NCBI GenBank assembly: GCA_916610825.1
Contig: OU744447.1
Span: 20,181,563-20,245,562, forward strand
Reading direction: 5' to 3'
Source: Haliclystus octoradiatus
Taxonomy: Eukaryota > Cnidaria > Staurozoa > Stauromedusae > Haliclystidae
Length of the DNA stretch: 64,000 bases
Shown: positions 15,001 to 24,668 of the stretch, in pieces
Layout: each line of letters begins with the position of its first letter
Position numbering within the stretch: position 1 is the first letter of the stretch
Made by a program: the position numbers and the translations under genes
The notes under the pieces: model-generated
Told to the model about the DNA's origin: nothing
Database searches by the model: none
The model's input: only the letters and a program-made list of their open reading frames with translations

Positions 15001-16782
15001 CAAAATGGGCGTGGCAAATGACGTAATTAATTTTGACCCCCATTAAATAATTCCTGGATACGCGCCTGTCTGTATACACAGACAATTTGTGTATTTTCAT
15101 CGTAGTAATTCTCGGAATGAAATTCAAACGTAAACAAACTAAAACAACATGTATATTTATATGAAAGTGAAACAAATAAGACGTGTCATCATCTTATCTT
15201 CAATTGGAAATTATGTAATGATTGATCATAAATTATTATTGGAAAATGACTTGAATAGAAGCTTATGAAATTTGCAAACAAACCCGCGTTGTCGAAATTA
15301 AATTACAAAGATATAAAATAAAAATATTTCCTGATTATTATACAGTCAGTTTTAAATTGTGCAGTACTGCAATGAAATTTAAATAAAATATAGAAACAAT
15401 TGCAATACCAACTTCCACTTCATCAGTGACAACAAATAAATTAAAATATAATAGAAAGTACATGACAGTAATTAGTAAAATAAGATGTAAAGATGATAGT
15501 TTCTCATTCTATACTTTTTCAGAAGTCATTTGAATCAAATGTTGAATAACCACGTTATGAATAAAAAATAATCAATGAAATTTTTTAGAGATGACGTGCC
15601 AGTGTTGTTAGGTGGAACATAATAAAATTTAGACAAACCCCAAAAATTGTTACCTTGCAGCTTTATCACACACGGGTTAGATTTTTTTTATTTTTTTGGG
15701 GGGGGGGTGTATGGCTACTTAACTTCCACTTGTTTTGGGTAAACTAAAATAGTATCCTAATATTGTAAACAAATCCTGTGCGTTCCACTTTTCACTTCTC
15801 AACTCTTTGCTTCTTTGAACAGTAAAATATAAAATAGAATAATTTCTGAATTAAATTTCGGCTTCAATCATCTTTGCTACATAGATTTCTTCATGCATTT
15901 ATTTGAACCAGTTGAGCCAGATGATTCACAACTCAATATAAGCATGCATTTGCATGCAACTCGAAATCTAGTTTGGATAAAAATTTGGAATAATCACACA
16001 ACTTGCCCATTGCATTTTTAACAATAAAATGGTGTTTCTTGCGCAATCGTTTTTTGTTCGACCTTTGTTAGCACGCAAAGCAGTATGTTGAACGTTATTT
16101 CAAAAGAACAATAGATTTAGTCAAAAATGAAATGAAGTGAAATGAAATGAAGTGAAATGAAATGAAATGAAATGAAATGAAATGAAATGAAATGAAATGA
16201 AAACGTTTCCACCATGACAGGATAGACTCAAGGTCACTTACGTAACCACGAGTCAAAAAGAAACATAGTTCAATAAAGTAATGGTGGAGCACTGCCCCAA
16301 CTGCCAACATGTCCTGATAGATTCTGACTTGATAGGTTCTGTTTGATTGTTCATTTTTCGTTGCTCAGGCTAGAAATATACTTTATGAATCTTGGAGGAG
16401 TCCACGTTTATTCTCAGCTATATATTTGCTATGTAGATATAATAATAGAACTTTATCTGCTTTTATAACTACCTCATTTAAGATCGGTTCTGAAGCTGAT
16501 GGATATCGATTGCAACTTGGAAATCTTATTGGGAACTCAAATTTACACACTCTGGCAATTTCTGCAAACAATGGTTCACAATTTTCAACTTACGACAATG
16601 ACAATGATTCAGATCCTAGCAGGAATTGCGCAATGCTTTATGAAAGTGGATGGTGGTTTACAGGATGTGGTCAAACAAGTATGAATGCAGCACCAAACAC
16701 AGGAGAAGTTGAGATGGAAGAATTGCATCAATGGGGAGATGATCTTTTCTGGAAGATTGAAGGTTCTATTGTGATATCATAA
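1..16782 (+). CDS. TSP1-like / fibrinogen-related domain protein, 3' part of gene (exons 1-57, 536-628, 6769-6986, 16483-16782)
   Basis: This is a secreted-type lectin-like protein ending in a fibrinogen C-terminal (FReD) domain, a fold that in ficolins and tachylectins binds acetylated sugars outside the cell. The four exons join with matching phases (1, 1, 0) and canonical GT-AG borders, giving about 220 residues; the 5' end lies outside the window. The first exon resembles the end of a thrombospondin type-1 repeat. The FReD then shows SWDDYKNGFGS, YWLGLENI, SFK/IGSEADGYRLQLG across a splice, a calcium-loop-like DNDND, and NCAMLYESGWWFTGC. The N-terminal pair of cysteines usual in FReDs is absent and the GGGWTVIQRR strand is strongly altered, so this is a divergent paralogue. 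A polyadenylation signal follows 104 nt after the stop. Intron 3 is about 9.5 kb, so a missed small exon cannot be excluded. The domain call is firm; the ligand is unknown. Confidence 0.75.
536..628 (+). CDS. Exon: N-terminal edge of the FReD domain (31 codons, phase 1-1)
   Basis: The exon is flanked by a CCAG acceptor and a GTAAGT donor and is exactly 93 nt. It encodes a segment with SSSGTVNVDIN and ends in LAVEGG. These can be aligned to the SGVYTI and VYCDM..GGG parts of FReDs, but the cysteine of the YCDM motif is missing. Phases agree with the exons on both sides. Confidence 0.6.
629..3401 (+). other. FReD intron 2, left part
   Basis: AT-rich intron sequence. I see no further exon, RNA gene or intact transposon. 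Confidence 0.5.
3415..3781 (+). mobile_element. tRNA-derived SINE, copy 1 (full length, with TSD)
   Basis: The head looks like a tRNA, with an A box in TTAGCTCAGATGGCAGAGC and a B box in GGTTCAAATCC. A tRNA-unrelated body of about 290 bp follows and ends at CTACATTACA. It is bounded by a perfect 13-bp direct repeat TTATTGAATGTTT at 3402-3414 and 3782-3794, a classic LINE-mediated target duplication. Two further copies lie at 29460 and 48088. It is not a functional tRNA: there is no proper anticodon arm or acceptor pairing. Confidence 0.85.
3939..4114. mobile_element. 176-bp MITE of Tc1/mariner-pogo type, TA target site
   Basis: The ends are near-inverse copies: CAGTCAAACCTGTTATAACG on the left and the complement of CAGTGAAACCTGTATATAAC on the right. 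TA dinucleotides sit immediately outside both ends (3937-3938 and 4115-4116). It has no coding capacity, so it would depend on a transposase supplied elsewhere. Confidence 0.75.
4117..6768 (+). other. FReD intron 2, right part
   Basis: AT-rich intron with no convincing exon. Two segments, near 5600-5660 and 6120-6270, share CAACACACGC-type and CTAACRGAAATC words in mixed orientation, which hints at an old unrecognised repeat. Confidence 0.4.
6769..6986 (+). CDS. Exon: central FReD subdomain
   Basis: A pyrimidine-rich acceptor (TTTTTCAG) precedes the exon and GTAACC follows it. It encodes DNFNRSWDDYKNGFGS, RRYWLGLENI and ends in HFDSFK. All three are standard FReD landmarks. An earlier GT at 6936 (GTATAT) could serve as a donor, but the longer form supplies the SFK that precedes IGSEADGYRL in other FReDs and keeps phase 0 with the last exon. 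Confidence 0.8.
6987..8104 (+). other. FReD intron 3, first part
   Basis: No gene or repeat recognised. Several short open frames have no family resemblance and are typical of AT-rich DNA. Confidence 0.45.
8105..11660 (-). pseudogene. Decayed LINE (non-LTR retrotransposon), antisense in FReD intron 3
   Basis: Read on the minus strand from about 11660. An ORF1 relic has a coiled-coil-like stretch followed by NYLRIDGLREDSNQ (11389-11583) and IIVKLRNGENLLIEDEHNIS (10985-11224), as in L1-type RNA-binding ORF1 proteins. An endonuclease remnant with CDFNVD follows (10756-11040). The reverse transcriptase remnant has KTSSGFDSISN near 9910, GAPQGSILG near 9400 and FADDT near 9320. LLGIMVDDKLNW (8980-9204) and the C-terminal KMHQNNHKCKTNDPF segment complete it. 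A (TATC)n tail lies at 8109-8125. The parts sit in different frames with internal stops, and ORF1 runs almost directly into mid-endonuclease, so part of the endonuclease is deleted. It resembles the CR1/L2 group; exact clade unsure. Confidence 0.8.
11661..12989 (+). other. FReD intron 3, stretch with (TA)n microsatellite
   Basis: Contains a TA run at 11908-11935 plus flanking TATC/TA-rich DNA. A short GC-richer block near 12450-12530 has several small inverted words but no recognised identity. No exon seen. Confidence 0.4.
11908..11935. repeat. (TA)n microsatellite
   Basis: About 14 uninterrupted TA units, followed by TATC/TA-rich flanks. Confidence 0.9.
12990..15068. mobile_element. Possible hAT-like non-autonomous element (unmatched target sites)
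   Basis: The left edge CAGGCGCGGATCCAG and the right edge CTGGATACGCGCCTG are near-perfect inverse copies, and both are followed inward by related GTCAAATGCCAC / GTCATTTGCCAC words. The same terminal type is found at 45856-47588. The flanking 8-mers do not match, so the ends may belong to two different insertions or a rearranged one. No transposase is visible inside. Confidence 0.4.
15069..16482 (+). other. FReD intron 3, 3' part with simple repeats
   Basis: Mostly AT-rich. It holds a T-run followed by ten G at 15698-15707 and a pentanucleotide array ending 280 bp before the last exon. No gene recognised. Confidence 0.45.
16126..16202. repeat. (GAAAT)n pentanucleotide microsatellite
   Basis: About 15 tandem GAAAT units, with two GAAGT variants near the left end. 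Because the unit is 5 bp it stays open in the reverse frames and produces a fake FISFH-repeat protein. Confidence 0.9.
16483..16782 (+). CDS. Terminal exon: C-terminal FReD subdomain and stop
   Basis: The acceptor is CTCATTTAAG after a pyrimidine-rich stretch. The exon begins IGSEADGYRLQLGN, continues with a DNDND calcium-loop-like motif, NCAMLYESGWWFTGC (the conserved second disulfide and the WW pair) and ends ..GSIVIS with TAA. Its 99 residues match the usual length of the end of a FReD. The open frame extends upstream as ..NNRTLSAFITT.., which duplicates protein already encoded by the previous exon and is treated as intron. Confidence 0.85.
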   Translation: MGSEADGYRLQLGNLIGNSNLHTLAISANNGSQFSTYDNDNDSDPSRNCAMLYESGWWFTGCGQTSMNAAPNTGEVEMEELHQWGDDLFWKIEGSIVIS

Positions 16783-16885
16783 TGATGAAATGAAGCTCAT
16801 AAAAGTGCACTCGTATATACAGCTGATGGCATATTAAATCGTTAAATCGTGCTGGTAGACAAAAAAAACATGTATGAGAAAATTC

Positions 16886-16891
16886 AATAAA
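16886..16891 (+). promoter_or_regulatory. Polyadenylation signal AATAAA of the FReD gene
   Basis: AATAAA lies 104 nt downstream of the FReD stop codon, a normal distance for a metazoan 3' end. Confidence 0.6.
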
Positions 16892-18077
16892 TTTTACTCA
16901 AGGAATGGGCTTCATCAAGTCTGCCTTTAAGTTTGCTTGGTATCTACAATTGGTTGCACATGTTCCCTTATTTTACTCCATATATATTCATATATATCAC
17001 AGGGTTTAAGATGAAAGCTCATATAGCGCAATTAATTACAAAAGCACTTTAAGATAGCAAAATTGCAATTTCCGATTTTAAAATTCCAACTTCTTATTGA
17101 AATAAAAATAAAGCCATTGATAAAATATAACAAAAATAAAAAAAATAGGAAAAACTAGTTAGACATTTAAACACGTCGTCGTAGTACAAACCTATTATAG
17201 CAATACGTATAAGACATTGCAACAAAAATTTGCATTTTCAAAATTTCTAAAAATATTGAGATCGCTATTATATAACTTGTGTCTGCTTTATATTCATTTG
17301 TATGTAATAATTAGAATTATAAATGAGTCAGAGAACTCATATTCTTATACCCTACTTTAACTTTCATGCTTTTATAGCAATCTTCAGACAGAAATTAACT
17401 ATTAACTAATAACACATGACTGCGTCATACTCAGATAAATGTAATTGCCACAGCTATTGCTTTGTATGACAACAAATGCTATTGTCGCTAAATTGTTGTA
17501 GATAGTAGTGTTAACCATTTTTAGTTTTCTAATTATTATTTTAATATTACACTTTATGTTTTTGTGGATGTAAAATTTGCTAAGTAAAATTTATTCTCAT
17601 GTCTGTATTTAGATATAACTTCTAGTGTTCAATAAAAAGTTCTTTGCACTAATAATGTGAAACTTTTCTGCATTATATAGTTGACAATTCTTTGTGTGCT
17701 GCTGTAAGCGTTTGCAGTTGAGAGGGACGTCCATTGAATTCAAAAATCAATTTGTTTTTTTGAGGTTCCAAAAATTCTGAAAGCCATCATATGCTATATA
17801 GGTGTCAAGCTGTTTAAAAGTCCATTCAGTTAAAATTATGTAATTCTTTCCATCTTTATCGATTCATCAGATACAATATGTGACTCAGTTAAACATTTTT
17901 GGAATCAATTTATTAAGGCCACTGTGATAGCAACAAAATTTGCCTTTCCTTGGTTTAGTGTCCAGCTGAATTCAAACAAAAATATTCTAGCAGGCTTTTT
18001 CGGTGTGATTTTAAATTAGTTAAAAATGTTTGAAAGTAATTGTGATCTATCAATAAATCTTGATTCGAAGGATGGAA
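16892..18077. other. Intergenic stretch downstream of the FReD gene
   Basis: AT-rich sequence without recognisable exons, RNA genes or transposon ends, up to the Pao insertion. Confidence 0.45.
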
Positions 18078-18082
18078 CATCC

Positions 18083-18575
18083 TATAGACGCCAATTTTAC
18101 TACTTTGAATGTGAACGGTACATTGACGAATACATGAAGATAAATAAGCAGGTATAAAGACGACAAATGAATAGACACAATTTGTTACGGCAATAATAAA
18201 GTTTGTTGAATAAAGTTGAATAAACCAATAATCTTGTGAGTTGATTGAAATATATGTATATATGATTACTGTACTGTTGATAAATCCGTTTTAAACTAGA
18301 AAGAGATTAAATTCTATTAATTATGATTAACATGACATACTAAAGTAAACAATTTTATAAGTTACGTAAAATAGGATAAATTCATACCGTGTGTTCTTTT
18401 CCGCGTCTTCACTGTTCTCTTTCTGTTCTACACTGATTGATATCACGTTGACATATTAATAAATGTATGTCACGATTTGTTCTATTTAGGAGGATTTTAT
18501 AATTAAACGAATTAAGTAGTAAGTATAGAGAAAATGAATAGTTCGAGAAATCTATGGGGAAAATTATCGCTTACA
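18083..18575 (-). repeat. 3' LTR of the Pao element
   Basis: Downstream LTR in the sense of the coding strand, 493 bp, immediately flanked by the CATCC target duplication. Confidence 0.93.
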
Positions 18576-18710
18576 GCCTCCCTAATTTACGAAGTATCAA
18601 TTGAGTTAATTAATAATAAAAAGTGATAATTTTCTACGCAATGGTTAAATATATATAAAACTGTTTTGAATCTTCTTCTTCTTCTTCGATTGTCATTGAC
18701 ATCTGAATCT

Positions 18711-21700
18711 TCACTGATCATCTGCTTCACATATCATGCATAATTTGTTTACAGGTCTCATCAAAATAGACTGCTTAGTTTGAAGCTTCACGCTTCTAGT
18801 AATACCATCTTTTCCAGGATACACATCCGTGATACGACCCATAAGCCAATTTCCTCGTGGTTGATCTTCGTCATAAATTAAGACTACGTCATTGACTTTG
18901 ACATTACCATTTGAGCGTTGCCATTTTTGAGTAATAATAATAGTTGGCAAATATTCCTTTCTCCATCTTCTCCAAAACATATCGGCCAGATGCTGTGTTT
19001 GGCGCCATCTTCTTCTTGTGTAATTGTCATGTTCACTGAAGACTCCAGGTGGAAATGTTCCCTTGTAACGCTGTATTAACAAGTTATTTGGAGAAAGTGC
19101 TTGCAAATCGTTTGGATCATCAGACGAAAGAGTCAACGGTCTGCTGTTCAGTATTGCTTCACATTCAGTTAGAAATGTATACATTCTCTTGCTTTCCAAT
19201 CGACGTTCTCCTAGTGTTCCAATCACCGCAGCCAGTGCTCGACGTACACTTCTAATAAGGCGCTCCCATACACCACTCATGTTAGATGCGGTTGGTGTTT
19301 GGAAGATCCATTTCGTTGCATATTGATGAAGAAACTTCTCAATCGTACTCTGATCCAGTTGTGACAGTGCATGCTTCAATTCACGGTCTGCTGATTTGAA
19401 ATTTGACCCATTATCACTGCGTAACTCCTTTGGCTGTCCACGGCGGTTAACAAATCTTCTGAGAGTATCGATAAAGTCATTGGTGTCCAACGATTCAGAA
19501 ACTTCTAGATGGATTGCCCGTGAATTCAGGCAAGTGAAAATGCAACCCCATCTTTTATGACATTTTCTGCCTTCCTTTACTAATAGTGGGCCAAAATAGT
19601 CTAATCCAGTATACGTGAATGGAGGGTCATCAGCTTGTAATCTTCATGCTGGTAACTCAGCCATAGAAGGTTGCATTCTTTTCGCCATGTGCCTTTTACA
19701 TTGCACACAGCTTCTGATTAGCTTTCTTGCGTTTGGCCTTGCCCCCAAAATCCAGTACTTTTGTCTTAGTTCTGCAAGTACATGCTCCAAACTTCCATGA
19801 GACAACTTCAAATGAAAATGACGAAGTAATAAATTAGAGACATGATGAGATTTTGGTAGTATAAGAGGATGTTTCGCCTCAAAGCTAATTGGTGCGTTGT
19901 ATAATCTTCCTCCAACTCTAAGCTGTCCATCCTTCATAGTCGGTGTTAACTTTACAAGGTTGCTGTCCTTTGATATTGTCTTCTTTTCTTGAAGATTTTT
20001 AATTTCTTTGTGAAAGGATGTATGTTGGACGTAATTGATAACAGAATTTTCAGCATTGATTAATTCTTGCAGTCCAAATGAACCTTTCTTGCAGCTTTTA
20101 GGATTTTTCAAAAATTGAATAAATCTCTTCAGCCATGCAGTTTTTGTTATCAATTTATCCCAAGATGAATATCTTGTAATGAAGTCGTCGAACAGTTGTT
20201 TACTCTGGTTCTCTGTTTGACTTACGCTGTAGTTACTGCATTTCTTTATTTCTGGATCGTCATCTGATAGAGCTACATCATTGCTAAATGTATTTATTGG
20301 CCAAGCTGATTCTGTCTGGAGTAAAAACTTTGGGCCAGTGAACCATTCAGAATGTTGCTGCAAATTGGATACCGTCGCTCCTCTGGATACGATGTCTGCA
20401 GGGTTCATCTTAGTTGGAACATATCTCCATTGCGATTGCTCAGTCGTATCTCTTATCTCTTCTATGCGATTTGCCACAAAGGGATGGAATCTTTTGGTTT
20501 CATTGCTAATGTATTTCAATACTGTGGTAGAGTCTGTCCAGAAGTAGCTGTCATTTACATTGAGATCCAATTCTCTAAGGACACTTGCATGGACTCTTAC
20601 AGCGATAGTAGCAGCCTGTAATTCTAGACGAGGTATACTTGTTTGTCTTCTGGGTGCTAGTCTTCCCTTAGCAATCACAAAGCAACAATTTATGTCTCCA
20701 CGTAATGATGATGAACGAATATAAGAGACAGCACCATACGCCTTTTCTGAAGCGTCAGCAAAGGTGTGTAGTTGGATGCTCTTGCTTTCTGGTAGTACCA
20801 TTAACCTTGGAATGGACATTTCTTCTGCTTGTTGAACCTCAGTAAGCCACAATTGCCATCGTCCTTTATCTTCATCGGACAAAACGTCATCCCAATCGAT
20901 CTTTCTTTGCCAGAGCTCTTGAAGTAGTAGCTTTGCATTCAGTAATATCGGTGCTGCTATTCCAAGTGGATCATATGTTGAACTAATAGTTGACAGTATG
21001 CCTCTCTTTGTAAGTGGAGATGATGTTGTTATTGCTTTATATCCAAGCGTATCTTCCGTAACTCTCCACTGCACTCCCAACGCTCTCTGCGGGGCTGTCT
21101 CTTGCTTGAATAGGTCTATAGCGGTAGGGGCTTGTTGCGATGCTTCAAATGACGCAACTACTTTTGGAGAGTTGCTTAGCCACTTGGTTAGTTTGAATCC
21201 ACCCTTTTTGAGCAACGAGACTAACTCTTTGCTTAAAGCGATAGCTTTTTCTTCGTTGTCAACTGATTTTAGCAAATCATCTATGTAAAAATTCCTTTTA
21301 ACTGTCTTAACTGCTTCGTCACTGTAATTGTCCGCATTGTCAATAGCAGTTTGTTGTAAAGCATATGTTGCGCAACAAGGACTGTCAGTTGAACCAAAGA
21401 TGTGTACATTCATAGCATAATCTATAGGGTCTTTTGTTATCTCATTTTCCCACCATAGAAACCGTAAGGAGTGTGTATCAGCTGGTGTGACTCTTACTTG
21501 CAGAAACATTTTGCAAATATCAGCAAGCATGGCTATTTTGTGTTCCCTGAACCTTAGCAATACTCCGATGAGATCGTTAGTTAAATCAGGCCCATGCATC
21601 AGTTCTTCGTTGAGTGATATTCCTTTGTACTTTGCGGCTGCATCGAAGACAACTCTCAATTTTGATTTATTTGGGTTTGACACTGCATGATGCGGTAAGT

Positions 21701-24131
21701 ACCATATTTTGTTGCTTTCAACTGCCAATTCTTGGTGTGACAATCTCTTAGCGTGACCTTGTTCTAAATAATCTTGCATTACGTCTTTATAAGCATTATA
21801 ATAATTTGAATTCTTTACAAATTTGTTTTTTAACGGCATAATTCTCTTCAGTGCTAACTGTCTGTTGTTTGGTAAACTTGTATCAGGCTTACGCCATAGC
21901 AATCCTGTTTCATAATGCCCTTCTTTTAGAATTGTCGTTTCGCTTAATATTTGCAATGAACGTTTGTCTTCAATGGAATGCGCTTTAGCTCCAGATGTAC
22001 CATAGCTTTCTATTGCCCAAAACCGCTCTATGCTCTTATTAAGTATATCATCGTTGATTGTATTAACTGCGTTAGCGGAGAAAGTTACACCCTCCTCGTT
22101 TGATTCCTTTAATTTCCCTAACAGGCACCATCCCAATTTGGTTTTGACAGCTATTGGCTGATTTGGCTTTCCTGAAATGATTTCATCATGGATCATTGCC
22201 TCCGGGACATCTGTGCCAATGATCATCGAAACTGAGCTATAATCTGCTAAGGGTAGCGGAACATTTTTTAGATGAGGGTAGCCTTTTAGATCTCTTGCCT
22301 TTGGTCTTTTAGGCATTGCAACATATAAATCATCTATTGCCCATACAGTTTCTAGTTTAATCCTGGTGTTGGTATCATCATTCATTGCAGCTACTTCATA
22401 ACTAATTTTGGATGCTTCCCTTTTTGTTGAAATGTCACTCACAGTGCTTAGGTTTAGCTCATGTTTATCACCTGTGAGATTCAATTTATCTGCTAGCCAT
22501 TTGCTGCACATGGTCAAAGATGATCCGGAATCAAGCAGTGCATACGTTGTGATCTCCTTTCCATTTTTTGCTATTGCTCTGACAGCAACTATTTGAGTCA
22601 AAGCCGGTGATAAATGTACAGTTGAATTCGTTGTCATGGTTACCGATGGCACTGACGGTTCTTCCAAATTGTTGCTCGTGTTGCTATCGGATATCACGTG
22701 ATTGGTTTGTCTACCCTCGTTTACATTCATTGTTGATTCTGTATTATGTAATAGAGTGTGATGCCGACGTTTGCACGATTGACACGTATTTTCACTTCTA
22801 CATATGTTAGATGTATGTGAGATTCCCAGGCAGTTAAAACATAGCTTATAGCTTTTTACTACCGTCAATCGTTCTTGGTAGTTCATATCTAAGAATTTTG
22901 AAAATTTGTTTATCCGATGGTCTTGCTTACTTAACGTACATTCCCTTTGTTTATAAACATTCGATTGCTCAGGAACTGAACCAATGGCATTAACTGGGTT
23001 CAGTTTTGTCTGGCTGCTTTTGATGTCATTCTTTGCACGACCAAAAACTGGATCGTTCAAAATATCTGCTTGTAAAGCAACGAATTTGGCCATGTCTGAT
23101 AACTCAGGTACTTGACCCTTGATTCGCATCTTAATGGCAATTGTTGCCCATTTGTTTTGCATGGAATGGGGTAATCGCTTGTACACCTGATTTAATGTTA
23201 TTGAAGCATTGATGTCTGAACGATATCCTGATCTATTTAATGTGTCAACGCAGTCCTGTAATGAATATGAATAATATAGAATACCGTTTGCATCATCATC
23301 TTGCAACTGCTTTCCTGTTGTTATTTTAGCTATAAAGGCTGTAGCAACTTCGTAGGGGTTTCCGAATTGTTTTTTAAGGATTGTTAACCCTCTTGTAAAT
23401 CCATCTTCTAGACCAATACAATTTTGAATTGCAGTTTTAGCCTCCCCCGTACAACTATTGATTAAGTGCCATAACTTTTCATTTTCATTCAACCCTGTAG
23501 GGGCCATCATCTGCTTGAAAGTTTCAATAAATCGTATGTATTCTGTCGCGTCCCCACTAAAGGAAAGGGGGCGAATAGTTGGCAAACCGATTCTTGCAAT
23601 TATATTTCCCAATTGATTTGCTTGGTTGTCATTACTGTTTGCTAAATTTGAATTGGTTGTTAACAATTGATTTATTTTTGGAAGCGTGTCAAACCAATCG
23701 TGCACTTTTTCATTTACGGTTAATTGGTCGTTTAGCGGTTTCACAGATGTTATAATTGGTTTAATTTCATTAGTTTCTGTTAACTCATGTTCTGAGACTT
23801 CAGAGCCGCTGTCATCATTTTCACTGTCATCACAATATTTTAAATCGAGTTCTGCTTTCTTCAAGTTCATATTTACTGTCAATAACTTTTTTGACATTGT
23901 CAATTCCGCTTCTTTCTCGACGTATTTTACGGTCTCGTCTCTTTTGTATTGTGCTAGCTCCAACGCATGCTGTGCCTCTCTTCGGCGCGTCGAATTTGAT
24001 GACTTAGATGCTTTTGAGTACCTTGTAGAATGCGTTTTTTGACTTCTAGCCCGGGTTGATCTTTGTTCGATAAGTTGTCCCTCTAAAGGGGGCATAGAAG
24101 TGCCTTCTGCACCTTCGGTACCGCGAGACAT
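18711..24131 (-). pseudogene. Pao Gag-Pol polyprotein interrupted by one in-frame TGA (19644-19646)
   Basis: A single frame of about 1,806 codons is open except for one TGA at codon 1496. Order of domains with rough residues: a coiled, charged N-terminus; gag core with LPTIRPLSFSGDATEYIRF near 180-200; CFNCLGISHTSNIC zinc knuckle near 430 and a second Cys/His cluster (CQSCKRRHH); aspartic protease LLDSGSS near 532; reverse transcriptase with VVFDAAAK near 827 and FYIDDLL near 950; RNase H with TFADASE near 1125 and FWTDSTT near 1198; integrase zinc finger with HFHLKLSH near 1440 and CVQCKRH. The TGA falls between that finger and the integrase core (GLDYFGP, RSDNGSN near 1572, GVWERLI about 50 residues later). 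Both halves are in the same frame with no indel, so the part after the stop is not a separate gene. The stop may be a recent nonsense mutation (CGA to TGA is possible) or a readthrough site; the former is simpler. Confidence 0.9.
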
Positions 24132-24170
24132 GCTTTCTTTTAACGGTCAAAGGTATACGTTTAAAACTAA

Positions 24171-24663
24171 TATAGACGCCAATTTTACTAATTTGAATGT
24201 GAACGGTACATTGACGAATACATGAAGATAAATAAGCAGGTATAAAGACGACAAATGAATAGACACAATTTGTTACGGCAATAATAAAGTTTGTTGAATA
24301 AAGTTGAATAAACCAATAATCTTGTGAGTTGATTGAAATATATGTATATATGATTACTGTACTGTTGATAAATCCGTTTTAAACTAGAAAGAGATTAAAT
24401 TCTATTAATTATGATTAACATGACATACTAAAGTAAACAATTTTATAAGTTACGTAAAATAGGATAAATTCATACCGTGTGTTCTTTTCCGCGTCTTCAC
24501 TGTTCTCTTTCTGTTCTACACTGATTGATATCACGTTGACATATTAATAAATGTATGTCACGATTTGTTCTATTTAGGAGGATTTTATAATTAAACGAAT
24601 TAAGTAGTAAGTATAGAGAAAATGAATAGCTCGAGAAATCTATGGGGAAAATTATCGCTTACA
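24171..24663 (-). repeat. 5' LTR of the Pao element
   Basis: Upstream LTR in the sense of the coding strand. It is nearly identical to the copy at 18083-18575. The differences seen are one base near 24183 and one near 24630. Confidence 0.93.
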
Positions 24664-24668
24664 CATCC

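Larger units (their letters stand above)
18083..24663 (-). mobile_element. BEL/Pao LTR retrotransposon, complete with 5-bp TSD
   Basis: Two 493-bp direct repeats (18083-18575 and 24171-24663) enclose a minus-strand Gag-Pol frame. The 5-bp sequence CATCC occurs just outside both ends (18078-18082, 24664-24668). On the coding strand each LTR begins TGTAAGCG and ends CGTCTATA. I see only two substitutions between the LTRs, so insertion was recent. A purine-rich tract (AGGGAGGC) precedes the 3' LTR at 18576-18586. The 39-bp leader after the 5' LTR shows no obvious TGG-type primer binding site. Confidence 0.93.

Noticed and set aside
15698-15707. Biological meaning of the G10 run, and likewise of C16 at 56171-56186
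   Set aside because: Simple homopolymers; length may even be a sequencing artefact.
16095-16310. Protein with FISFH repeats
   Set aside because: Produced by translating the (GAAAT)n microsatellite.
16369-16482. Upstream extension of the last FReD exon (..NNRTLSAFITT..)
   Set aside because: It would duplicate a segment already encoded by the 6769-6986 exon. The AAG acceptor at 16482 restores the exact FReD junction in phase 0.
18711-19490. Separate 259-residue integrase-like gene
   Set aside because: It is in the same frame as the Pao Gag-Pol upstream and is separated from it only by one TGA. It is part of the same coding sequence.
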